From the NCBI GenBank assembly GCA_963575745.1, contig CAUYUJ010014002.1:504820-568819 (forward strand): a stretch of DNA of 64,000 nt, read 5' to 3'. Positions 21,701 to 34,700 of this stretch are shown piece by piece. Each line of letters starts with the position of its first letter. The first letter of the stretch is position 1. The notes beneath the pieces were generated by a model, which made no database searches, had not been told where the DNA came from, and saw nothing but the letters and a program-made list of their open reading frames with translations. The DNA is from Prorocentrum cordatum (Eukaryota > Sar > Dinophyceae > Prorocentrales > Prorocentraceae). Position numbers and translations under genes: made by a program.

Positions 21701-24700
21701 TGCACTTCAAGCAGGTGGTCTCCTCCTACATCGCGACGCTCTCCCCTCATCCCCACCATGAGCACTTGAGCTGAGCAAAGATACCACAGAAGATGCGCAT
21801 TCGTATAATGGTGCACTCTATTTTCCTCTTGGGCATTCTAATGCACGCCGAGCAGGTGAACAACTAAGCCATCACGGAGCGCATGCAACGACCGTGGGCA
21901 GAGAGACCATGCCGAGCACATGCTCTCATACCTCTTCTTGTGAGTGGCTCCAGCCTCACGGTGAACACCATGAACTCGGAGACGATCTAGGCCCACATCT
22001 TCATTCACTTCGTGGCCCACGAGCGGACCCTCAAGATCCTCCCCTCCCACGCCCTCCTCCTGTCCTGATGCTGCTTCTCCCGCCCCGGCTTCGACTCCGC
22101 TCGAAGTGGCGACTTGGAATGTGCGAGGCCTCACAGACTCAAAAATCGAAGAGAGTACCATACATATGGGAAAATATGGCGTCGACATCTTGTCAGTGCA
22201 AGAGACGCGCCGAGCGAAGGCAGATATCCTTGACGCGAATGGCTATCGCATTATTTTGCCAGGAGAGGATACCGACGACAAAGTATGGGCTGGATGTTTT
22301 ACTTCGTATCGCCTTCATGCCGACACGTGGTAAAAGGCTCACAAGCAGATGTCGGACCGACTGGCGTAGATAAAACTAAAGTTAGCCCAGGGAAAGACCC
22401 AACCATATGCAGTTGTCAGTACCGCTGCTGTGGGTATCATCTTCGGTGGAGCTCCCTGTGGACCACGAAACGCTGCGGGCATGTGAACGGGTTCATTGGG
22501 GCCTTCGGTGGAGCTCTATATGCGGCTACGAAAGGCTGTATTGGATGGAGGAAACGCATGTGGACGGTTCCACTGTGGCTTTCGGTGGAGCACCCAATGT
22601 GGCCACGAAGCGTTGCACGGAAGGCGAAACGCATGAAGATTTTGCTACGGGGGCCTTCAGTGGAGTTCCCTATTGGACCACGAAGCGCTGCACTGGGAGG
22701 GGGAGACGCATGTGGATGGTGCGATTGAGGCCTCCAGCGGAGTTCCCTATGGAACCACGGAGCGCTGTGCTTGGCGGAGGAAACGCCCGTGAACGGGTCC
22801 ACCAGGGAGCTGGGCGGGGAAAACGCATGCGAGTGCAGCAACTGGGGCATTCGGTGGAGCTCCTTATGGGGCCACGAAGCGCCGTGCTGGGTGGGGGAGG
22901 GTGGACCTCCTTACGGGGCCACGAAACGCAGTGATGGGTGGGGGAGACGCATGTGGACACCGCCGCTGGGGCCTTGGGTGGGCCTCCCTATTGGGCCACG
23001 TGACGCCGTGCTGGGTGGGAGAGACGCATGTGGACGCCGCCATTGGGGCCGTGGGTGGACCTCCGTATGGGGCCACGAAACGGCGTGCTGGGTTAAGGAA
23101 ACGCGTGTGGACACCGCCACTGGGGCCTTGGGTGGACATCCCTATGGGGCCACGAAGCGCCGTGCTGGGCGGGGGAGACGCACGTGGACACCGCGATTGG
23201 GGCCTTGGGTGGACCTCCCTATGGGGCCACGAAACGCCGTGCTGGGTGAGGAGACGCATGTGGACACCGCCGCTGGGGCCCTGTGTGGACCTCCCTATGG
23301 GGCCACCAAACGCCGTGCTGGGTGGGGGAGACGCACGTGGACACCGCGATTGGGGCCTTGGGTGGACCTCCCTATGGGGCCACGAAACGCCGTGTTGGGT
23401 TAAGGGAACGCATGTGGACACCGCCGCTGGGGCCTTGGGTGGACATCCCTATGGGGCCACGAAGCGCCGTGCTGGGCGGGGGAGACGCACGTGGACACCG
23501 CGATTGGGGCCTTGGGTGGACCTCCCTATGGGGCCACGAAACGCCGTGCTGGGTGGGGAGACGCATGTGGACACCGCCGCTGGGGCCTTGGGTGGACCTC
23601 CTTATGGGGCCACCAAACGCCGTGCTGGGTGGGGGGAGACGCACGTGGACACCGCTATTGGGGCTTTGGGTGGACGTCCCTATGGAGCCACGAAGCGCCG
23701 TGGAGGATGGGGGAGACGCATGTGGACACCGACGCTGGGGTCACCTCCGTGTGGGGCCGGAAACGCCGTGCTGGGCGGGGGAGACGGTGGACACCGCCAC
23801 TGGGGGCTTGGGTGGACCTCCATATGGGGCCACGAAACGCCGTGATGGGTGGGGGAGACGCATGTTGACACCGCCACTGGGGCTTTGGGTGGACCTCCCT
23901 GTGGGGCCACGTGACGCCGTGTGGGTGGGGGAGACGCATGTGGACACCGCCACGGGGGCCTTGGGTGGACCTCCCTATGGGGCCACGAAGCGCTGTGCTG
24001 GGTGGGGGGGGCGCATGTGGGCACCGCCACTGGGGCCTTGGGTAGACATCCCTATGGGGCCACGAAACGCCGCGCTGGGTGGGGGAGACGCACGTGGACA
24101 CTTCCACTGGGGCCTTGGGTGGACCTCCCTATGGGGCCACGGAGCGCCGTGCTGGGTGGAGGAGACGCATGTTGACACCGCCACTAGGGCCTTGGGTGGA
24201 CCTCCCTATGGGGCCACGAAGCGCCGTGCTGGGTGGGGGAGACGCATGCAGACACCACCACAGGGGCCTTGGGTGGACATCCCTATGGGGCCACGAAGCG
24301 CCGTGCTGGGTGGGGGGGACGCATGTGGGCACCGCCATTGGGGCCTTGGGTAGACCTCCCTATGGGGCCACGAAGCGCCGTGCTGGGTGGGGGAGACGCA
24401 CGTGGACACTTCCACTGGGGCCTTGGGTGGACCTCCCTATGGGGCCACGGAACGCCGTGCTGGGTGGAGGAGACGCATGTTGACACCGCCACTGGGGCCT
24501 TGGGTGGACCTCCCTATGGGACCACGAAACGTGTGAGGGGTGTGCCGAAACAGTGACATGCGGAGATCCAAGGCAAGGAGAGGGAGGAGGGAGGAAGAGG
24601 AGGAGGAGGAGGAGGAGGAGGAGGAGGAGGAGGAGGAGGAGGAGAGGAGTAAGGAGGAGACGCGCGGCACCGTCTCTTCAAAACCAGGACCCAATACCAC

Positions 24701-27700
24701 AGGATGGTTGGGAATTCAGCGCTGTGAGTATAGCATGTACAACCGGTTATGCTCCTCATAACCTTAAACCTCTACCAGAACGCCGTCATTTTTACACCAC
24801 GTTGGATTTGACTTAACGCTCTTGCAATGCAAATGCTGGGAATCTTCTCTTGGGCGATTTCAGCGCCAGAGTGGGAGTGGCTCAGCCGGGAGAGCACGAT
24901 ATCATGGGAGACTGGGGTTGGGGGCGGCGTGCGCTACACCATGTGGAGCAACCGAATCGAGACTTGATGATGGAATTCTGTACGAGTGGCCACATTCAGA
25001 TTGTTCACACTCTTATGCAGTAGCCGTTGGAGGAGAAAATCACAGTCATGGAGGCCGGGGCATTGCCAGCAGGCGTCATTTCAGAAGAAAACTTCAACAT
25101 CTTGGATGTGTTCCTTTGCGAAGCCCCTTTGCGAACGCACATTGTCACGCTGGAAAGCCGCCGAGAAGCAGCACCCGCTACTGATCAGTATTTGGTGATT
25201 GCTGCACTATCGATGCCAAGAGATACCCGAACAACATGTTCAAAAGGACGCCCAAACAGGCAGGCCGTGCAAGATCCGATGGCTTTGAATACCTACGCGG
25301 AGTCATTCTTAGAGCACGTGTCTTCGGCGACGGCGGAGTCCATGAACGTGCGTAACGTGCATGGCATGCGGGACTGCGGGAAGACAGCAGTGCAGATCGC
25401 AACAGACACTTTGCCGAAGAAACAAGCTGAAGTCGTCAAGCCATGGATAACGCAAGCCACGCTCGACTTGATCGACCGGCGGGCGCAGCCAAGCAAGAGC
25501 AACCGACGACAAAGCCGAGGATAATCAATTACCGAAAAAAGTCAGCAACGCGTGCAAACATGACAAGACAGTTTGGGTGGATGCGCAGATATCGAATGGA
25601 AGTTGGGATGCTCTCAGAAAGATATTGCTGGCCCGAACCTTACCGGCAGGGAAGACTTAAAGACATGAGTGGCGAATTGGCCGACAGCACTCAAAGAGCA
25701 GATACAATGGTTGAGTATTTGGAGAAAGTACAATAGAAAGTACGACCGGCACAATTTGTCGACGACGACCCTATTGGAGACCCACTACCAGCTTTGGAAG
25801 GAAGTTTCACAACAGAAGAGGTCATAACAATTATGCATAAGTTTCAGCGTGACGAAGCTTGTGGAATGGATGACGCACCAGCCGAGTATTGGAAAGCTAT
25901 TGCTACAGACCCCGCCGGGCTCGAATGTGTCACGGATTTGTGCAGTAAATGTTGGAACGAGGAGGCCGTGCTAGAGGATTGGAAAGCAGCCCATCATCTT
26001 GACAATTTACAATAACAAAGGCGCCCTCGACAACTGCGACGATTATCGTCCAAGCAGTCTGCTGTGCGTGGCTTACAACCTACAAGCTCATGGCAGCGCA
26101 CATCTTGAACCGGCTACAGGACGCCGGGGCCGAGGATTGGTTAACGCCAACACAGTTCGGCTTCCGCCAGGGGCGTGGGACAGCAGACGCACTACGTGCT
26201 GTACGTCGTTACATCGAGTTGGCATTTGCCGACACGCATGGGGGCGTAGCCTTCGTCACGCTGGATTGGATAAAAGATTTTCGACTCGATCGACGTGACC
26301 GCGCTTTTGGAGGCGCTGCGAAACTTCGGGGTCCCGGGCCGCGTCCTGAACATCATCGGCAACATTTACGGCGGCAGAACATTCCGCGTTGCAGATGGAC
26401 GGCAAAAGTCTACAGAAAGACACCAATATTCTGGAATCTCGCAGGGATGCCACTTGTCCCCACTCTTGTTCGCGATGGTGATGACGATTGTTGTCGGGGA
26501 CGCCGCGCGCCACGCAGAGGCTGGAGCGCGACAAGCTTTGACGGACGAGTCTTTGGCTTTACTTTTGTATGCGGATGACATTTTGCTGGTGGGCAGCAAC
26601 CAAGATCGCTTCAAGCCCTGCTGGCACAAATCGCTCGCGCAGGAGCACGGGTGGGTATGGAGCTACACTGGAACAAGTTTCAGCACATGCCGCTTCGCTG
26701 CGGTATCTACCTCTGCACGCGTAGTGGCGACCAAATCCAACCACGAGGTTCGATGGCAAATCTCAGAGCCACGCTGTCTAGCTTTGGGCAAATATCTGAA
26801 GAATGGAGCAGAAGATTGGGAGCTGGTTGGGGCGAGTTCTAAAGATATGCGCGCGCCTGGAGGCATTCGTCCATTAGTGTGGATAAAAAGCTTCAGGCTC
26901 TTTTTCAAGCATGACTGACACATGAAGTTATATACTCGCTGAATGTGGCGTGGCCCGACAAATCTGAACACAGACAGTTAGATGGTTTCCAAGCGAGGTG
27001 CCTACGTCGCATTTGTCACCGTCCCCACGCTTACTGGTCAAGAATTTCCAATGAGCAGACGCTGTTGCAATCAGGCCTACAGCCCTACACACTGCAGCTG
27101 TTGGTCTCGATTGTTGTGTTTGAGCAAAATATGCAGGGCGAGAAATTCAGATTGTTTGCGACGCCTAACCTTCCAACCAGGAAGCGCGCGACCAGCCACA
27201 GACGCGCGCGGTCGTGCAAGAGTCCGGCCCAGAAATCAATGGGCCAAGTGTTTATACAAAGCCATCGCTCCGCAATTCCCGTATGAACAAGCAATAATGA
27301 TGTGTCAGCGAACCAGCAGCTTGGCATCAATTTGTCAGTGATTCTGTGTCTCTCCTTCGCCCTTCCCTCCCTCTTCCTCCTCCTCCCCCTCCTCCTCTTC
27401 CCCCTGCAGCGTAAGAAGTACCGTAGAAAGTAGGCGTGCCGCCTTCCCCGCAAAGCGGTGAGAAGAGGCTGGCAGTTTTCACCTTCGCCCACGCGCTCCG
27501 GCGCATTGTTCGTCTGTCTGTCAGACTCCGCCGATCTGCGTGAGGGTGCCGCCGGATTTCAAACACGTAGCAAATCCCATTGGTTTTTCGACCCTGACAT
27601 CGCCGCTCTGCGTGAGTGGTGCCGCCAGATTTCAGAAGTGTGGCGAATCCACTGGGTTTTTGGACGCTGACCTCGCCGGTCTGCGTGAAGGATGCCGCCG

Positions 27701-28682
27701 GAGTTCAGAAATGTGGCAAATCCCGTTGGTTTTTCGATTCTGACCTCGCCGATCTGCGTGAGGGGCGCCGCCGGAATGCAGAAATGTGGCAAATCCGATT
27801 GGTTTTTCGACCCTGACCCCGCCGATTTGCGTGAGGGGTGCCAATTTCGATCCCCACAGAAATTTTGAAGAACCTTCCCAGGAGACGCTAGATTTGGTGA
27901 TTTTCGGTTCCCCGCCATCGCGCGGTCTACAACAAGGAACAGTAAGCAGCATAAAGCAATATTGTAACAGCGGAAACTGGACACTGAAACTGGCGCAGGG
28001 AACAGCAAACCTTGGTCCTACAGTCTGATGGCCCCACAAGGGGGACGGTGGATTGTATTGCCTTCCACAGGGAGTAGTGTTACTGCATTTCCCCCGCAGG
28101 TAGGGTATTGTCTGTATTGTTATTGTATTGCCCCCGCCCGACATCGCTTTCATCACCCCGTCCTTCTCCAGGAGAGTTCTCCTCGCCTTTTCGTTTCCCA
28201 GGCATTGTTCTGAACTGCTGCGCATTGCTTGACATCGCGTGAGATTGATTCGCGTCGCTTCGCATTTCTTCCCATCGTTTTGCATTCCGCCCCGAATTCC
28301 GCCGACTTCGAATATATGTTTCATGTTTTAGCGTGCAGGTGCATTGCCAGCAGCTGCAAGTCCCAGGAAGTTCCCCGACTTCCTGTTTTGAAGGCGTTGG
28401 CCGAAACACCTCGAATGCATGACATATCGTCCCACCTCTCGCTATGTGGTGCAAGCTACGTGTTGCAATCTATGACCCGGGGTTGCCGCCCCCCTCCCCT
28501 CCTCCAATGCATATGGGATCGAGACCTCCCTCGGCTGGATGGGCACGCCCGTGAGCCTCGCGAAGGCCTCGCGAATGGGATCGAGACCACCCCCCTGTGG
28601 TCGCAGCCCTGTGTGCGTGGCGTGGTGGAGGATGTCATTGCGCCCCCGCCCTCCCCCATGTGGGTGTGGGGTGGTTCGCCGT

Positions 28683-28713
<31 letters not shown>

Positions 28714-31704
28714 TGCGTCGTTGGCGTGGACGTCGGCGTCGGAGGCGAAATCGTCGTCGTCGGCGTCGGCGTCGGCGTCGTCGTCCCCCCCATCCCATCT
28801 GGGGTGGGGGTGAGGGCCTGTGGAACCCCGGGACCCCTCCCATCTGCCGGGGGCCTGTGAACCCTCGACCCGGGATGACATGTGCTACAGTATCTACATG
28901 GTGCAACCTACGTGGTGTGAGCTACTTGCGCACATCGCACGACACGTCAGACCACCCTCGGCCACTCCGAGCAGGACCGCAGGACGGCGCCCACAGGGGA
29001 AGTCAGCGTGAGCCGCGGCACGGTTTCAGGGGTGGTGTCCCCGTCCTCGGGGCCTTTTGGGGTGGGCAGGGCTAAAAGGAGCTCCCCTCTTCTTTGATCG
29101 ATGTCCTCCAAGATGGCGCGCGCCAGGGGCGGCGCTGGAGGCGCCACCAGGGTTATGATGTTCCAACCTACTTTAGCCTGGATCACCAGAAAGAATTTCG
29201 AGCGCACCCCAAAACTCGAGGGTTTTCACGTGTCGGGCCCCGGGAGACACTCTTTCGACACTCTTTCGACACTCTTTTCTGGGAGCTCGAAATGATGTCT
29301 GGGATGTGGTCCTTAAGCCAGCGCCCGTCTTGGATGTGGACCTTCCGGGGCGGGTGCCCCCCCTGCCTCCCGCAGGGAGTACTGGTGCTGTGGCGCCTCC
29401 CTCAGAGAGTCCTGGCATCGCCACCGGCCCCGAGAGGTTCTCCGGGGCCTCTCCCTGGCCCGACGGCCGACCTGTGAGTCAGGGGACCAGCTTTGAGTTG
29501 CCGCGCACGCGCACGCGCGCGCGTAGCGCGAGTCACAGGAGAACAGCGATGCCGATACTATTACCCATTGGTCGTTGAAAGTAGGTATTTCTGGATTCGC
29601 AGGTTCGTACTTCTTCCGGCCGATGTGTACCCTCTCCTCATCGCCACGGCTGGATTCGGCTCCAAGTCTTGTTCAGGGCGCACCCCAGGAGAGACCCGGG
29701 GAGCAGCGGTCTCGGTACCAGTGTTGCTCCCCCCTCAATGGAGGTGGCCTTCCATGAAGCCGAGGGGGACTTCTCAGGAGGCAGGGTGCCTTTTCGGGCC
29801 CCGGAGGCTTCGTGCCAAGAGCAGGCCTCTCGGAAGCCGGGGGCAGGGGGCTTCTGGCGAGCCCCCCCTGTCTCATCAGAGACCCCCCCCGCTCCGCCTT
29901 CTGAGAAGGCTGCCCCCCCCAGACACACGGCGATATGGTTCTTCCGATGCGCGGTCCCAGAGGTCCCGTCCTTCCCCTTCCCGTCGTTCCCCAGGGGTCC
30001 CCACCCCAGAGGCCGAGGCAGAGGCCGAACGCCGGGGACGTGGAACAGACACGCATCCTCGGAGATCTGGGCCCCTCGCGTGAAGTACCCCCCGCCGTGC
30101 GCGCCGCGGAGAGGCCCTGTCCGCCTACTACAAGAAGAACAAGATGCCCATCGGCCTTGTGCAGGTCCCTCGGAGGGGCTCGATGCATACAACCACGTCG
30201 TTCTGTCGGCCGAGGAGCCCACGAGTGCGGCAAGGGAACCCGGTGCATAGGCGCTCCAGCACCCCACAGGTTGGGAAGCGGGGGCGTCGATACGCCGCGC
30301 CCCTTGGCCGACCAGGCGACTTGGTGCACGTACCGTCAAGACGCTGAAAATAAGGACCACTTTGGGCTGGGGAGGGGCTCTGGATTTCGGCCCCGTTCCT
30401 TAACCTGAGAGCCGACGTTTCAAAAAATTGAGACGCTTTGAAAACTCGAGCCTGGGGCCCTAGACCCTATCTTTTTGCGCCACTTCTCGAGCCGCATCGA
30501 TTCGTGACGGTCCCGGGGCCCGAAATTTACGCGAAGACCCCCGGCTCGAAAAAAAATTGAGCCGCCAGGATCTCTCAGGGTAGCCCCTTCGAAGCCGCGG
30601 CTCGCCGCGGCCAGGTTAAACGCTACCTTGCACCCGGTCCAGCGTGCCTTGCGGCAGCACGAGGGCCGGCCGCACGCTTCGAGCCCCGCCCAGGCCCCGG
30701 CCAGGGCCGCGGCGGCACTCGCGCAGGAGCGCCGGGGCCTGCGCCGCGTGCGGCGCCACGGCGTGGGCTCGGCGGCGCCTGGCGACGGGCCCCCCGCTCC
30801 TCCTCGTCCTGCTCGTGCTCGTGCTCGTGCTCCTCTCTCTACTCCCCCCCCTTCTCGTCATCCTGCTCGTCCTCGTCATCCTGCTCCTCGTCCTCCTCCT
30901 CCCCCTCCTCCCCCTCCTCCTCCTCCTCCTCCTCCCCCTCCTCCTCCTCCTCCTCCTTCGTGACGTTGGACAAATGTTGGCTTACTTGAGCCCTCGCGTC
31001 TTGGTGGCAACGATCCCTAAGAAAGAAACTGTTCGGAGCACAGCGCTTGATAAAATAAAGGGTAGGCCCAGGTTTTGCAGCAGCGCGCGCTGACGAGAAG
31101 CAAGATATGGGAGACAGTTGGGAGCAGAGATTCTAGAGCACGCTCCAACGCCTGGATGTGACAAGGATGACCTCCGATACCCATCCGCCCCCCCGGACAT
31201 GTTCGAGAAAATGCCGATGCAAAGATGCCTTCGGGTACCGCACGCGATGACTAAAATGCCGGTGCGGTGGGCGGTTCCGCGCTCACCGCATCATATTCGA
31301 GCCGTTCCGTCTGGAGGTCGGTGCAGGCCCATTTGAAGATGCCCTTGAGAGTTTCTCCGCCACCTCCATATCTCCTGCTCATCGTCCTCTGCCTTGGATG
31401 CCATCACCTGGGGTCATCGCTTGAAACTGCGGTCTCGATGACTGAATGCCCTTACTAAGGGCCATCGCCTGAACTGTGGCTGCCTTCGCCTAGGGCCGAG
31501 ACGGTCAACACGCTCGCAACGGTCGACGCGCGGTGGGTCAGTGTTCCTCCACCACTCCCTCTCCTCATCAACCTTACCTGCCGCATCCACGCAGCAGCGG
31601 GTGACTAGGACGCATGATGTAAAACATGTCAGGTCCAATGTGACAATGACCTGCGGTAGGCTTGGGCCAATGTACCGATGCCCGTCCAAGTGGCGTGTGC
31701 ATAC

Positions 31705-31737
<33 letters not shown>

Positions 31738-34700
31738 TATATATACATATATATATATGTATCCTTAGAAACGCAAAGGGCCGATGTGAAAGTGCTCAGG
31801 GAGTACACGATGCCTTCACCGAGGGAACTTAGAGAGAAACACTGCATATACGACCATATCACCGTGACCAGAGTTTCTTTCAATCTGTCTTTGCGTATCG
31901 CCCAACAGGGCGGAGCAGTTCAGAGTAGAAGTGCTCCAACTACTCCGCGCACGAGCCCATGCTGCTCGAAACTTTCCAGACTGTGGCGCGGAGTAGTTTC
32001 CGATCCGGTGTTGGGGTAAGAGAGTTATAAGCATCGGGCGGATCGGAAACGATCTCGCCCAATGACGCCATCATCATGGCGTTATAAATCTTAAGAGGGA
32101 TGGGAGATGTCTCTGCCATCGCAAATTGAATAACAAATTATAGACGCTTCGCGTATCCCCACCAGCCCATCCAGAAACGATGTCCAGGCGAGTTGAGGTG
32201 ACCAGGGAAGTGCGGAAGCGAAGAGGGGGACGGCCGAACCGTGCGAAGGAGAGATGTGGAGAGGAAGGATGAGGCTGGATGGATGGATGGATGGATGGAT
32301 GGACGAATGAGGGAGTGGGGATGAGGAGCAGGAAGAAGAGAAGGAGGATGATGATGAGGAGGAGGAGGAGGAGGAGAACGAGGACGAAGAGGAGGAGGAG
32401 GAAGAGAAGGAACAGGATGAGGACTGAAGACCAGGAGGAGGAGGGCAAGCAGATGAGCCAGAGGTCTCCTGGATGCCTGTCGGAGCCTCTTGGGATATCT
32501 CTTGGGCGCTTCTTGGTGGCCTTTTGGGACGTCTTGGGGGGCTATTGGCGGTCCTGGGGGGCTCTTGGGCGTCTTGGGTGCCTCGGGAGGGGCTTCTTGG
32601 GGCCGCTTGGGATCTTCTTGGGGGCCTCCTGGGAGCCTCTTGGGGGCCTCTTGAGGCCATTTTGGGGCCATCTTGGGGCCTCTTGGGGACTCCTGGGCGC
32701 TTCTTGGGGCCATCTTGGAGGACATCGATCAAATAAGGGGATGGTAACAATTCGGTTCCCCCCCAAGAGGCCCAAACCCTAGTAAAACCAATGATTTTGG
32801 CTTCCTCGCCGAGGCCGTTTTGGACGCTCCGACGACTCGCAGAACCCCCTGTCCAGGTCCAGGGGAAGGGGTAGGGGGAGGGGTAAACCCCTCCCCGAAA
32901 GGGGAAGAAGGAGGGGTGGAAGAGGAAACGTCCCTAAACCACCTACGCCCAGAGGGCTTGTGGGATTGCCACGACTGTGTTGTTACCATGAATCCACCTC
33001 AACAGCCTCCACCTCCAACATCCCGAACTCCACATAAACACCACCGCCGAGAAATGCCTGCAGTCGATGTCGCTCCATGGCTGCTCCACATCGCGTGCAA
33101 ACAAGAGGTCTTACAACGTTGCGTGGCATCCGAATCCAAAACACTGCCTCCCCGAGAGACCAGAGCCGTCTCGAGCACAGCCCCCCCATGACATCCACAG
33201 AAGCACCACCGAAACAAAGCATGGCAGCCGCTGCCTCTGGGGCGGGCGGTGGGGTCCCGTACCGGTGCTCGTCGGCGATTGACCCACCCAGTCGCCGGCC
33301 ACCGCCGCCGACCCAGCGGGCTTTGCCACGCGCACACGCGCACGCACGCACGCGCACACGCGCGCGCACACACACACACGCACGCACACGCTCACACACG
33401 CACGCACTCACGCACGCACGCCTACACGCATACTCTCTCTCTCTCTCACACACACAAGCACACGCGTACGCGCGCACAGACACACAGGCACGCGCACACA
33501 CGCACACGCACACACGCACACACACACACACACACACACGTAAGCACCCACGCCCACAAGAGGCGGAAGAAGCAGGGAAAGGCAAAGAAGCAAAGGGAAT
33601 ATTGGGCGGGGGGGGGCGTTCATGGAGTTTCAGTGCATGAGTGCTGATGTCTGTGACCAGCATCATAATTATAAGGCGTAACATGCAAGTCGGATAAGCG
33701 CCTCTTGTGTTCCCCTCAGTGTGAATATCTCGTCTCCCGCAGTAAAGGTCAGGTCTTCGGTGACCAGATTCACGCACATGTTTCTTAATGAGATTGTAGA
33801 ATGAGGCGCATCAACTAGTGAAGTAAAAGGTATGTTGGCATAATCGGGGATGCCCCTTCCACGATCTTTCAAGTTATGCAAATCGGCAGCTGTCCCGCGT
33901 GTCCGAATGGATTTGTGCGACCGGCATCCCTCTGCATCTCAATTGTGAATTCGTCAGAAGGTTTGGTGTATGAAGTTCCCAGAACACCTAAATCGACAGC
34001 GCGTGCAAATTGATCGCCCGAGCGAGGAGTGAATGTAGGAGGTGACGGGCACTGACTGAGCGGTGGCACCACGTTCGCGTTAGGTGTAATGGTAGGTAAA
34101 ACCAAACGCCCGTCGGGTGGACGTTCGGATGCGAGTTTTGTCATTTGGAAACGTGGAATTGTGCTAATAGTGCTGCTGCTAAGCTAGCTTCGCAATGTTG
34201 TGTGAATGAAGTGTCATCACGCCATTCCGTTATTTCAAGGACTGTGTCTCGCGCTGTGCCTTCAAAATGTGAACCCGTCGATCTCGCTCCCATCGTTTTT
34301 GGGGACTTTGATGCAACGTGACGACGCTGCCGTTGAAAGTCATCATGATAGAGATGTTGCGGGCTATCATCACATTGCTGTGTATACTGGTGCTGCCAGC
34401 CGGCGCAATTTTGCCCGAGAGAGAGAGAGGGAAAGAGAGAGAGAGAGAGAGAGAGCTGAGGCATCATAGGGTCAGCGAAAGAGATCATGTGTATGTACGT
34501 TGCGCAGTCGTGATCGATCGAGCGGGGGGAAAGCGCGAGAGATCGGACACCGCGCGTGGCTTCAGACACGCCACAGTTGCGTGGCCGTTGGAAGCTTCTC
34601 CTCCTCCTCCCCCCTGCCCTCTCCTCGTCCTCTCCGTCCTCGTCCTCCTGCTCGTGCTCGCCCTCCCCCCCCCCCTCTTCGCCCCTCTCCTCCAGCTCCT

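Larger units (their letters stand above)
21224..27523 (+). mobile_element. LINE-like non-LTR retrotransposon, copy 1 (decayed), inserted in the 73-bp array
   Basis: GACTCCGC is present on both sides (21216-21223 and 27524-27531), and the 73-bp unit continues in register across the insertion. In order it shows an ORF1-like piece, an apurinic-type endonuclease N-terminus, a 2.3-kb satellite insertion, the endonuclease C-terminus (GDFSAR), a linker with PWITQATLDLI, a reverse transcriptase with YADD, a 3' coding tail (RLTFQPG), and a CT-rich 3' end with no poly-A. Several frameshifts and stops make it non-functional. Confidence 0.88.
20184..28054. mobile_element. Composite element with 73-bp array, copy 2, interrupted by a LINE
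   Basis: It begins TTATCCGTAAGGGCTTCGCC and carries the same CGGATAATGGG stem as copy 1. The array runs 20385-21223 and resumes at 27524-27850. The 3' module (27885-28054) has GCGCGGTC, AAGGAACAGTAAGCAGCA and GGCCCCACAAGGGGG and ends GGATT. GTATTG lies flush at both ends (20178-20183, 28055-28060), a possible 6-bp target duplication, though the flanks are themselves GTATTG-rich. Without the insert it would be about 1.56 kb. Confidence 0.7.
19400..30113 (+). other. Intron 5 (GC-AG, 10,714 nt) filled with nested insertions
   Basis: Donor GAG|GCTCGG, acceptor GAGAG|GCC. Joining exons 5 and 6 gives GKAIEALSAYYKKNK, matching the family (AIEALSxFYKKNK) exactly in phase. The contents, from outside in, are dispersed GC-rich repeats and ACTCCCGCAGGGAGT hairpins, a composite 73-bp-array element, a LINE-like element, and a 77-bp satellite. 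Confidence 0.75.
30165..34695 (+). other. Intron 6 (about 4.5 kb)
   Basis: It contains TCC tracts (30790-30960), an AT dinucleotide block, GGA and TGGA tracts, a CACG/CA block, and a lower-GC segment at 33.64-34.4 kb with an unrecognised minus-strand frame. Stretches at 30.2-30.79 and 30.96-31.69 kb hold nothing I can name. The 3' end is either 34695 (CCAG|CTC, phase 0) or 34712 (GGAG|GCC, which would need a different exon 6 end). Confidence 0.55.

Noticed and set aside
22864-24492. Repetitive Trp/Gly-rich protein-like frames over the 77-bp satellite
   Set aside because: The unit length is not a multiple of three, all strands and frames are open because the unit lacks stops, and the array interrupts a LINE gene.
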